Positions 8,957 to 16,259 of a DNA stretch of 64,000 bases are shown here, piece after piece. A program made the position numbers and the translations under genes. The notes beneath the pieces are model-generated. The model had not been told where the DNA came from and searched no databases. It worked only from the letters and a program-made list of their open reading frames with translations. Source of the stretch: Deltaproteobacteria bacterium (GTDB lineage Bacteria; Desulfobacterota; GWC2-55-46); contig JACOUO010000011.1 in assembly GCA_016177845.1 (NCBI GenBank), positions 254,326 to 318,325 of the forward strand. The letters are read 5' to 3'. The number at the start of each line of letters is the position of its first letter. The first letter of the stretch is position 1.

Positions 8957-9616
8957 TTACCCGATTTTCTTTACATATATCTCTTTTATTATTTCAGGGT
9001 CAAGCGCAAGGGTTGTCTCGCCTATCTGGAGGACAAAAGCAGGCCTCTTCTGGTGCACTTTTATGTTGCTGCCCGGCACTATACCGAGTGTTCCGAGCTT
9101 ATCAAGCCTCATATGAGAATTTGACGCAATGAATATTATCCTTCCCCTATCCCCTACATCAAGGACGCTTAACTGCTGGACTATGGGTTTCAGGTCGTCT
9201 TTTGTCTTCTTGCAGCAGTTACCCCTTGGTATGGGAAGCCCGTGCGGGCAAGTGGGAGGATGCCCCAGAAGGGTGCAGATATTATCAGTTACCTCAGGAG
9301 ACAAGGTATGCTCGAAGCTGCAGGCGTTCTTCTCCAACCCGTCGTCATTCATGGCAAGGACCTCGGTCAAAAGCCTCTCGGCAAGCCTGTGCCTTCTTAT
9401 GCAGGCCTCGGCAAGCTTTTCACCCTCAAGGGTCAGGGTGACGGTATCGCCGCTTATATTTACAAGCCCGTCCCTTCGCATGCTCTCAAGGGTCTTAAAG
9501 TCTGCCTCTTCAGCGACCTCTTCAATACCCATGAGCTGTTTTATTGAGTTGCTGCCCTGTTCCCTCTGAGACCAGATAAACTCAAGGACCTCATCTACTG
9601 CCTTATTTTTTGTCAT
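8957..9616 (-). CDS. DtxR-family metal-dependent repressor with C-terminal FeoA/SH3 domain
   Basis: Metal-responsive repressor (219 aa). Residues ~1-70 form the winged helix and ~70-140 the dimerisation and metal-binding part, with CSFEHTLSPEVTDNI (the His/Glu ligand region of DtxR/IdeR/MntR). The distinctive HPPTCPHGLPIPRGNCC is cysteine-rich compared with classical DtxR. The C-terminal ~75 residues (LSVLDVGDRGRIIFIASN...) are a FeoA/SH3-like domain, so this gene may also supply the FeoA function for the adjacent feoB. It lies 22 bp after feoB in the same direction and ends at a strong terminator. Fe(II) or Mn(II) specificity cannot be decided; the feoB neighbour favours iron. Confidence 0.87.
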   Translation of the reverse strand: MTKNKAVDEVLEFIWSQREQGSNSIKQLMGIEEVAEEADFKTLESMRRDGLVNISGDTVTLTLEGEKLAEACIRRHRLAERLLTEVLAMNDDGLEKNACSFEHTLSPEVTDNICTLLGHPPTCPHGLPIPRGNCCKKTKDDLKPIVQQLSVLDVGDRGRIIFIASNSHMRLDKLGTLGIVPGSNIKVHQKRPAFVLQIGETTLALDPEIIKEIYVKKIG

Positions 9617-9638
9617 AAAATATTAAACTCCCGGTAAT

Positions 9639-11612
9639 TTAGAAGGAGACATTTAATGCCCTGAGAACGAAGTTAAATAAAGCGCCGACGGCTATAGCAA
9701 ATGGGAAGATAAAGGCTGACATCCAAAGAGTTGCCTTAAGCCCCCTCTCCTTTATCATCATGAAAAAGTTCGCGATGCAGGGCACAAAAAGCGTCATGGT
9801 GACAAGGCTTACAAGCACCTGAATCGGGTCGAGCATGCCGTCTTTTTGCAGGGCAAGAAGCCCTGCCGCACCGTAATCCCTGCGCAGGAACCCGATAATA
9901 AAGGCCTGCGTTGCCTCTACCGGCAGGTCCAGAAGACCAACTATTAAAGGAGAAGCCGCCCTTTCAAGGGTTTTAAGCGAGTTTGTCTTATCGAGGACAA
10001 AAAGAAATACCGTACCAAGGATAAAAAGAGGCACCGCCTCTTTAAGATACCATTCAACCCTTACAAGGGTCTTAAGGGCGATGTTTGAGAACTGAGGCAT
10101 CCTCATGGGCGGTATCTCAAGTATAAAGTCTGAAGTCTGGCCTTTTAAGACCTTTGAAGCGAGGAATCCTACAAGGAACAGAACGGCAATGACCATGCCT
10201 GCCCATATGATGGTTGCCTTAAGCGAGACCGCCCCAAGCATGCCGAGTATTACACCCAATTGAGCTGAACAAGGCACACCAAGGGCCAAGAGAAGCGTTA
10301 CTATCATCCGCTCCTTTTTTGTCTCAAGTATCCTTGTGGTCATTGTTGCCATGGTGTCGCACCCAAGGCCGAGTACCATTGGCAGAACTGCCTTGCCGTT
10401 TAAGCCCATGAGCTTAAAAATCTTATCTACCATTACGGCAAGCCTCGGCAGATAGCCTGAGTCTTCAAGGAAACTGAAAAATATGAAAAAGAAGCTCACT
10501 ATAGGCAAAACAATGGCGATTGCGTAGGTAAAGGCCATTGTAACGATACCGTAAGGCCCAACTATAAAATCGTGTATCAGGCCGCTTGGGAAGACGTATT
10601 CAACTACCCTTGCCGCCCAGGGATTTAAATAGGCCCCAAATACCTTCTCTTCAAGAAAATCTACGCTTGTGCCTGCCCCGAACACCCCTACAAACTCGTA
10701 CATGAAAAGGAGCACGCCGATAAGTATGGGAATGCCCCAAACAGGGTGCATGGAAAGAGAGCCTATGACAGTTGAGATGCGGCTCTTTTTTAAAGCCTCC
10801 TGCGTTACTACCTTCTCAACTATGCTGTCAACGGTCTTAAGCCTTACGCGGTTGATGACATACCCCACAGGCTCCTGAAAACGGGTCTGAACATTCCTGC
10901 GGATCTCTTCGATTTTCTTTAAATCTTCACTCCCGAACTTTTTCTCAAGCCAGGAGCTTAAGGTGGCGTCGTTCGACAATACCATGATTGCCAGAGACCT
11001 TGCGGAGATGCGCTCTTTGGGGAGCATTGGCTCTACAGCCTTTATACCGTCTTCGATCGCTGAGGGGTAGCTAAGGGTAGATACCGTAAGTTCCCTGTTG
11101 TAGAACGCATCCTGAAGCTTGTCAAGGTTCCATCTCTGGGTGGCTATTGTGGGTATTACCTTAAGGCCGAGCGTCTTTGAGAGCTCATCTATATTGACCG
11201 TTATGCCCCTCTCGCCTGCCTCGTCATACATATTGAGGGCAAGGGTCATGGGCAGGCCCATCTCAAGGAGCTGTAAGGTAATAAGAAGGCTTCTCCTCAG
11301 GTTCTTGGAGTCCATTACCTGAAGGGCTGAGCCTATGTCTTCGTTTATGAGGATATCCCTTGTGACGCGCTCATCCTCAGACATGGGGATAAGGCTGTTG
11401 ACGCCGGGGCTGTCGATGATGCCAAGGCGTTTTGTGCCGAACCTGGCCATGCCTTTTGATATCTCGACAGATGTTCCGGGGTAGTTGGAGACTGTGGCGT
11501 ACCTGCCTGTAAGCGCGCCGAATATGACGCTTTTGCCTACATTAGGGTTGCCTATCAGTACGAGCCATTTGTCTTTATAATCTGAGTGTTCATCCTTGTG
11601 GGAATGGTTCAT
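9639..11612 (-). CDS. feoB: Ferrous iron transporter FeoB, divergent subfamily
   Basis: Inner-membrane Fe(II) transporter with a cytoplasmic G domain (657 aa). G1 is GNPNVGKS, the G2 region NYPGTSVE, G3 DSPG and G4 NMYD; helical linker and gate membrane segments follow. The first gate reads GLGCDTMATMTTRILETKKE and then PCSAQLG, differing from the better-known GFGCNVPxxMxxR. A short His/Asp-rich N-tail (MNHSHKDEHSDYKD) could bind metal. The ATG at 11612 has no Shine-Dalgarno; a promoter overlapped by a Fur box places the start of transcription at or next to the ATG. Order fur-feoB-dtxR. Transported metal is inferred to be iron. Confidence 0.9.
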   Translation of the reverse strand: MNHSHKDEHSDYKDKWLVLIGNPNVGKSVIFGALTGRYATVSNYPGTSVEISKGMARFGTKRLGIIDSPGVNSLIPMSEDERVTRDILINEDIGSALQVMDSKNLRRSLLITLQLLEMGLPMTLALNMYDEAGERGITVNIDELSKTLGLKVIPTIATQRWNLDKLQDAFYNRELTVSTLSYPSAIEDGIKAVEPMLPKERISARSLAIMVLSNDATLSSWLEKKFGSEDLKKIEEIRRNVQTRFQEPVGYVINRVRLKTVDSIVEKVVTQEALKKSRISTVIGSLSMHPVWGIPILIGVLLFMYEFVGVFGAGTSVDFLEEKVFGAYLNPWAARVVEYVFPSGLIHDFIVGPYGIVTMAFTYAIAIVLPIVSFFFIFFSFLEDSGYLPRLAVMVDKIFKLMGLNGKAVLPMVLGLGCDTMATMTTRILETKKERMIVTLLLALGVPCSAQLGVILGMLGAVSLKATIIWAGMVIAVLFLVGFLASKVLKGQTSDFILEIPPMRMPQFSNIALKTLVRVEWYLKEAVPLFILGTVFLFVLDKTNSLKTLERAASPLIVGLLDLPVEATQAFIIGFLRRDYGAAGLLALQKDGMLDPIQVLVSLVTMTLFVPCIANFFMMIKERGLKATLWMSAFIFPFAIAVGALFNFVLRALNVSF

Positions 11613-11618
11613 ACAATT

Positions 11619-11647
11619 ATAATATTGATTTTCATTTTCAATTTCAA
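11619..11647 (-). promoter_or_regulatory. feoB promoter, probably leaderless
   Basis: On the minus strand TTGAAA (11647-11642), 17 bp, TATTAT (11624-11619). Six bases then separate the -10 from the A of the feoB ATG, so transcription should start at or beside the start codon. No ribosome binding site is visible, in agreement with a leaderless message. Confidence 0.55.
11621..11639 (-). promoter_or_regulatory. Fur box overlapping the feoB promoter
   Basis: The 19-mer GAAAATGAAAATCAATATT matches the classical Fur consensus GATAATGATAATCATTATC at 15 of 19 positions. It fills the space between the -35 and -10 elements of feoB, where a bound repressor would block RNA polymerase. A fur-family gene lies immediately upstream. 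Confidence 0.68.
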
Positions 11648-11659
11648 GGTAAAAATTTT

Positions 11660-12091
11660 TTAAACGCAGTCGGGGCAGTAGCCGTAGAGTTCCAGTTTAT
11701 GGTTTACGACAGTAAAACCGAGTTTTTTTGCGGCCTCTACCTGAAGCTGTTCTATTTTCTGGTTCTGGAATTCAGCTATCTTCGAGCACTTGATGCAGAT
11801 AATGTGGTCGTGGTGGCCGTCCTCGGGCAGGTTCTCATATCTGGTCTGCCCGTCGCCGAACTGCCTTGATATGGCAAGGCCGCATTCGGTCAATAAACGC
11901 ATTGTCCTGTAGACGGTAGCGTAGCCGATATTGGTATTTTTTCTTTTTACTTTTTTAAGGAGTTCTTCGAGGCTAATGTGGGTATTGGTCTTAAAGAAGA
12001 TGTCTGCGATGTAATCGCGCTGGGAGGTTGATTTGAGCCCCTTTGTCTCAAGATACGACTTAAGAATATCCATTTTGCTTACAGAGTCCAC
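11660..12091 (-). CDS. fur: Fur-family ferric uptake regulator
   Basis: Metal-dependent transcription repressor (143 aa, typical of the family). A winged helix covers residues ~10-85 (TSQRDYIADIFF, TNIGYATVYRTMRLL). The dimerisation domain has the metal motif HHDHIIC and two Cys pairs, CIKC and CPDC, consistent with a structural zinc site. GTG at 12091 is chosen because AGGTG lies 5 nt upstream; an internal ATG is at 12073. It lies between tRNA-Gly and feoB on the same strand and probably controls feoB through the box at 11621-11639. PerR or Zur function cannot be excluded from sequence alone. Confidence 0.9.
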   Translation of the reverse strand: MDSVSKMDILKSYLETKGLKSTSQRDYIADIFFKTNTHISLEELLKKVKRKNTNIGYATVYRTMRLLTECGLAISRQFGDGQTRYENLPEDGHHDHIICIKCSKIAEFQNQKIEQLQVEAAKKLGFTVVNHKLELYGYCPDCV

Positions 12092-12150
12092 GGAACACCT
12101 GTTTCAAAAATATATAGACTTTTAATCGTGAATTATCAGCGGGGAAAAAA

Positions 12151-12226
12151 TGGAGCGGGAGACGGGTCTCGAACCCGCGACCTCAACCTTGGCAAGGTTG
12201 CGCTCTACCAACTGAGCTACTCCCGC
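12151..12226 (-). tRNA. tRNA-Gly (anticodon GCC)
   Basis: A 76-nt cloverleaf on the minus strand starts GCGGGAGTAGCTCAG and ends with encoded CCA. The acceptor stem GCGGGAG pairs with CTCCCGC. The anticodon stem CAACC/GGTTG holds loop TTGCCAA, with GCC at 12193-12191. The T-arm has GGTTCGAGACC. A run of six T follows directly and may serve as a simple terminator. A consensus promoter lies 48 nt upstream. Confidence 0.97.
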
Positions 12227-12273
12227 AAAAGAGACAATGAAGACAGACGCGACTAAATCAACAACGGAGATAA

Positions 12274-12301
12274 ATATTAACATACTTTATTTTTGTGTCA
12301 A
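12274..12301 (-). promoter_or_regulatory. Promoter of tRNA-Gly
   Basis: Minus strand: TTGACA (12301-12296), 16 bp, TAATAT (12279-12274). Predicted transcription start near 12267, leaving a ~40-nt leader before the tRNA that would be removed by RNase P. Confidence 0.6.
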
Positions 12302-12380
12302 GAACTTCTTATGCTTTTTTTAAAAATTTTTTCTTCTTTCCCCTTTAAAAGTTTATATTTCAAACTAAACAGCAGTGTTT

Positions 12381-13478
12381 TTATTTGCCTGCAAGCTCTC
12401 TGAACATCTTTTCGTATTTATCCGTCACGCTCTCCCATGAATAATGCTCAGAAATACGGCCTATTGCCTTTTCCTTGTAGCTGTCGAGGCGCCCGGCATT
12501 ATCAATAGCCCACCTCATTTTTTCAGAAAGGTCCGCGGCTGATTTTTTATAAAAGATACCGCTGTCATTTAATACATCACGGCTGAAACTTACATCTACG
12601 GCTATTGTGAAGGCTCCGCTTGCCATTGTTTGAAGAAGCGCGGGGTTGGTACCCCCCACCTCATTGCCATGCACATAGGCAAAGCAGTTGCACCATATCT
12701 CGTTCAGAAGTTCCTTATCATAGATAAACCCCGGCAGTATTATATTGCCGCCTGCCTCTTTTTCCATTGCCTTTGAATATTCGCTCTGGTAAGGCACTCC
12801 GCCTATAAGGACAAGTTTTTTATCTGTCTTGAGCTTCTTAAAGGCTTCAATTGTCAGGAGCGGATTGTTCTCCGGCTCGAAGCGGGTTATCTGGAGGAAG
12901 TACTCCCCTTTTTTAAGCCCGAGTTTCTCAAGCAGCTCAGGCCTTTTGCTTTTGGTCACATAAGCGCCGTAGGCAATGAAGGTGCTCTCAACCCCGTAAG
13001 TCTGCCTGTAATAGTCCTGTATGCCTGTCGAATCCGAGACAAGCCTCTGGGCGAACTTTGTAGATAGCCATTCAGAGAGCTTATAATATCTCTTTGCGGT
13101 CTTTCCCCATTTGCCCCTTTTCCATTCAAGCCCGTCGGTATTTATTGCAATCTTTTTTCCTAAAAGCCTCGGGAGAAAAAGCATGGGGCTGTTGGCAGCG
13201 TTAAATACCATCAGCACATCATAGGAGCGCCCGAATGAATGGAGTATGGAAAGGAATGTATGCGAAAGGGTATCAAGTGATTTAAACTTCAGGTTCGGCA
13301 GATATACGAGCTTCATGCCGAGATACTCGGGCCGCTTTTCTTTATAGTAGCTCTCGCGGCAATAGACAGTGACCTCATGGCCTCTTGAGGCAAGGCGTTT
13401 TCCAAGTTCTTCAACGCAAGTCTCAAAGCCGCCGTAATTGGCAGGCACTCCGCGTGTCCCTATAAGCGCTATCTTCAT
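12381..13478 (-). CDS. Glycosyltransferase family 4 with DUF1972-type N-terminus
   Basis: Cytoplasmic GT-B glycosyltransferase (365 aa), likely adding a sugar (often rhamnose in related proteins) to the lipid-linked repeat unit. The N-terminus MKIALIGTRGVPANYGGFE is typical of the DUF1972 acceptor domain; the C-terminal half carries the nucleotide-sugar domain, with QITRFEPENN and the EVGGTNPALLQTMASGA acid/loop region. Its start overlaps the methyltransferase stop by 4 bp (ATGA), showing translational coupling. Last gene of the exopolysaccharide locus. Donor and acceptor are unknown. Confidence 0.85.
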   Translation of the reverse strand: MKIALIGTRGVPANYGGFETCVEELGKRLASRGHEVTVYCRESYYKEKRPEYLGMKLVYLPNLKFKSLDTLSHTFLSILHSFGRSYDVLMVFNAANSPMLFLPRLLGKKIAINTDGLEWKRGKWGKTAKRYYKLSEWLSTKFAQRLVSDSTGIQDYYRQTYGVESTFIAYGAYVTKSKRPELLEKLGLKKGEYFLQITRFEPENNPLLTIEAFKKLKTDKKLVLIGGVPYQSEYSKAMEKEAGGNIILPGFIYDKELLNEIWCNCFAYVHGNEVGGTNPALLQTMASGAFTIAVDVSFSRDVLNDSGIFYKKSAADLSEKMRWAIDNAGRLDSYKEKAIGRISEHYSWESVTDKYEKMFRELAGK

Positions 13479-14422
13479 TTTTTTCTGGCGACCACGGTTA
13501 TGGTGCCGCCCATCCGCGCCATTGCCTCAAAGACCGAAAGAAGCAGTAACAGCGGGGACAGCACCGCGACAACGCCGGAACTTACGAAACCAAGCGCCCA
13601 TGCGAGAGCATTAGTCGGCAGCGCGGCTTTATTTCTCTTAAGGAAGTTAAAGATGAAGTTTGGCGAGTTCTGGATGCGGTTCTGCAAGGTCTGCACCATG
13701 CCGACAAAATTATACTCAGTGGAAAAATGATGTATCGCCTCTACCTTAAGCCCGTTCTTCTCTATCATCTTAGTAAGAAGCTCTGGGCTGAAATGGGACA
13801 GGTGCCTTGGAGGATCAAGGTGATACCACCTTTCACGCCCGATGCTTCCCTGAAGGCTTTTGATGTTAGGCACTGCTATGACCAGTATCCCGCCTTTTTT
13901 GAGCAGGCCGGAGGCCCTTCTGATGACCTTTGTAGGCGTTGGAAAATGCTCAAGCACATGCCACAGCGTTACGGCGTCAAACTCATCTTTTGCCTTGCAA
14001 TCCTCCAGGCCGCCGTGCAGCAGTTCTATCTTGAATTGCTCTTTGGCGTAAGAGGCGCTGCGCTTATTGGGTTCAATGCCGAAGACCTTCCAGCCGTTGT
14101 TTTTTGCGACATTAAGGAACCTGCCCCTGCCGCAGCCGATATCAACGACCTTGCCCGCAGTCTTGCTGTATTTCTTAAGGTACCTGAACCTGAGATGTGT
14201 GAATACACCCACAAGAGGGCTTAAAAGCTTCTTGAACCTGTTCTCGGAAGTCTGATAAAAGCCGCTGTCCTCATAATCAGATATGCTTGGCTTGTGGTCG
14301 AGGTAAATAAAACCGCACGAATCACATCTGTAGTACTGATATAACGGGCCTGCGGATTTATCCATCGCAGGGGCACAAAGGTATTTTTGAGTTTTAGATG
14401 AACAACATTCAGCGCAACGCAA
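13475..14422 (-). CDS. SAM-dependent methyltransferase with N-terminal zinc-ribbon cysteines
   Basis: Class I methyltransferase (315 aa), likely methylating a sugar of the polysaccharide. N-terminal cysteines (CAECC, then CDSC) form a probable zinc ribbon. The SAM-binding motif VVDIGCGRGRFL lies near residue 90 and WHVLEHFPTP follows, as in polysaccharide-locus methyltransferases. A hydrophobic stretch near the C-terminus (LSPLLLLLSVFEAMA) suggests membrane association. The start is a TTG at 14422, supported by GAGG 5 nt upstream. It has its own strong promoter and overlaps the next glycosyltransferase by 4 bp. Confidence 0.82.
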   Translation of the reverse strand: MRCAECCSSKTQKYLCAPAMDKSAGPLYQYYRCDSCGFIYLDHKPSISDYEDSGFYQTSENRFKKLLSPLVGVFTHLRFRYLKKYSKTAGKVVDIGCGRGRFLNVAKNNGWKVFGIEPNKRSASYAKEQFKIELLHGGLEDCKAKDEFDAVTLWHVLEHFPTPTKVIRRASGLLKKGGILVIAVPNIKSLQGSIGRERWYHLDPPRHLSHFSPELLTKMIEKNGLKVEAIHHFSTEYNFVGMVQTLQNRIQNSPNFIFNFLKRNKAALPTNALAWALGFVSSGVVAVLSPLLLLLSVFEAMARMGGTITVVARKK

Positions 14423-14517
14423 GTCTGCCTCACTTTATTTCCATTTTTCCAGAATCAAAGGGAAAAACTGCTAAGATTAAATGAAAAAAAACAGTATTTT
14501 AAGCCTCGGGAGGGTTC

Positions 14518-14546
14518 ATTTTAAAAAAGCACTTACCCAATGTCAA
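14518..14546 (-). promoter_or_regulatory. Strong sigma-70-like promoter for the methyltransferase-glycosyltransferase pair
   Basis: Minus strand: TTGACA (14546-14541), 17 bp, TAAAAT (14523-14518). It starts inside the gap between the sat/cysC-like gene and the methyltransferase, leaving a ~90-nt leader, so the last two exopolysaccharide genes can be expressed separately from the rest. Confidence 0.6.
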
Positions 14547-14566
14547 GGCTGAAAAGGCACTACAAT

Positions 14567-16228
14567 CTATATACTGCTCCGGCCCTTCAGATATCCGAAC
14601 TTCTCAAGTTTGAGTATTATTCTTTGCGCCGCCTCATCAGGCGTGCATTCGCCTGTGTTTATCGCAAGTTCAGGGTTTTCAGGGGCTTCGTAGGGGTCGC
14701 TTATGCCGGTGAATTCCTTTATCAAACCAGCGCGCGCCTTGGCGTAGAGGCCTTTTCTGTCCCTCTCTTCGCAAATATCAATAGGAGTTGACACATAGAC
14801 CTCAAGGAAGCCGCCGAGGGTTTCGATAAGCGCCCTCACCTTTGCCCGTGTGCTCGCGTAAGGTGCGATAGGAGCGCATATGGCTATGCCGCCGTTCTTT
14901 GTTATCTCGCTTGCAACAAAACCTATCCTGATGATATTGAGATCCCTGTGCTCTCTTGAAAAGCCGAGCTCGCTTGATAGGTTCTTTCTGACGATATCGC
15001 CGTCAAGCATGGTAACGGGACGGCCTCCAAGCTCCATGAGCTTTATCCTTAATATATTGGCGACAGTGGATTTGCCCGCGCCTGAGAGGCCGGTAAAAAA
15101 TATGGTAAACCCCTGCCTGTGCCTGGGAGGATATGTCTTTCTGAGTTCAGTGATTACTTCCTTATGGCTGAACCACTCAGGTATCTCAAGGCCTTCATCA
15201 AGCCTTCTTTTTACTTCGTCCTCTGTTATCCTTAAGACAATTTCACCATGACGCAATTCACTAATAGGCACATACTGCGCCCTTTCGGAGACATATGCCA
15301 TTTCATCAAAAGGAATTATCTGTATGCCTAACTCATCCTGATATTTTGCACTTATCTCACTGCCTGCAATAAAATGCGTGCATCCGTAATTTTTCCTTAT
15401 AATAGCATTCCACAGGACCTCTCTTGGCCCGCTCATGCGTGAAGCCAGTGGCAGGAGGCTTAAAGCAGTTGTCTGCTCAGGATAATGGCGGATGATATGC
15501 TCGTAGCAGCGCACCCTTGAGAAGTAGTCGTTATCCCCCGGCCTTGTCACTCCGACCGCGGGGTGCAGCAACAGGTTGGCTTCAGCCGTCTGAGCTGACT
15601 TGAATGTAAGCGCCTGCTCCGCGCGGTGCATTGTGTCAAGCGTATGGAAGCCCATTATCCTGCTCCAGCCAAGCTTCTTGAACCGCTCACGAAGCTCCAA
15701 AGGAGTATTTCTGAGTTCGTTGAAATCATAATGCTTCGGCAGCTCGACCCCTTTCAGTACCCCGCCTGCATATACAGGATGGGAATTGAAAAGAAGATTA
15801 ACCCCCTGATGCTTTAAATCTGCCGAGCCGTAAACAGCTTCAGCCTCTTTTGCCTTGTCAGGCATCCATAAGTCCCGGACTTCCATTACGGCAATCAAAA
15901 CGCCCTCATGGTCGCGCAGGGCTACTTTATCGGACGGTTTTATTTTTTTTGAGAACTCTTCAGTCACATCGAGCGTTATGGGCATTGGCCAGAAGGTGCC
16001 GTCAGAAAGCCTCATATCTTTCAGGACAGATTCATAATCCGCTTTATTCATAAAACCTTCAAGCGGCGACATCGCCCCGTTCAATATGAGCTCAATATCA
16101 AGGAGCTGCCGTTCGGTCAGGTCCCATGAAATATAATTCTTTGACTCTGTCTTTATAATCGAAGCCTCTTTTTCAGGCACAATAAGCTGTTTTAACATCC
16201 CGCCGTGAGGCTTTACGAACATTGGCAT
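14567..16228 (-). CDS. cysC: APS kinase fused to a degenerate ATP-sulfurylase-like domain
   Basis: Two-domain protein (553 aa). The C-terminal domain (from ~370) is a complete APS kinase: P-loop GLSGAGKST at 380-388, LDGDIVRKNLSSELGFS, and the ERDRKGLYAKARAG lid, so it should phosphorylate adenylyl sulfate to PAPS. The N-terminal ~370 residues have the ATP sulfurylase fold but lack key residues: the QxRN motif reads HTLD (195-198), HxxH reads HRAE (201-204) and the GRD motif reads GSE. SGPRE is retained. It may therefore not make APS itself. The start has AAGGA at 9 nt. It lies inside the exopolysaccharide operon and would supply PAPS to the sulfotransferase at 20.3-21.3 kb. Confidence 0.88.
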   Translation of the reverse strand: MPMFVKPHGGMLKQLIVPEKEASIIKTESKNYISWDLTERQLLDIELILNGAMSPLEGFMNKADYESVLKDMRLSDGTFWPMPITLDVTEEFSKKIKPSDKVALRDHEGVLIAVMEVRDLWMPDKAKEAEAVYGSADLKHQGVNLLFNSHPVYAGGVLKGVELPKHYDFNELRNTPLELRERFKKLGWSRIMGFHTLDTMHRAEQALTFKSAQTAEANLLLHPAVGVTRPGDNDYFSRVRCYEHIIRHYPEQTTALSLLPLASRMSGPREVLWNAIIRKNYGCTHFIAGSEISAKYQDELGIQIIPFDEMAYVSERAQYVPISELRHGEIVLRITEDEVKRRLDEGLEIPEWFSHKEVITELRKTYPPRHRQGFTIFFTGLSGAGKSTVANILRIKLMELGGRPVTMLDGDIVRKNLSSELGFSREHRDLNIIRIGFVASEITKNGGIAICAPIAPYASTRAKVRALIETLGGFLEVYVSTPIDICEERDRKGLYAKARAGLIKEFTGISDPYEAPENPELAINTGECTPDEAAQRIILKLEKFGYLKGRSSI

Positions 16229-16259
16229 TACAGGTCTTCCTTTCCGCTCTCAGATGTGT

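Noticed and set aside
12151-12226. tRNA-Gly as an integration site for the exopolysaccharide locus
   Set aside because: The 3' end of the tRNA faces fur, not the polysaccharide genes, and I found no repeated copy of its 3' end and no integrase.
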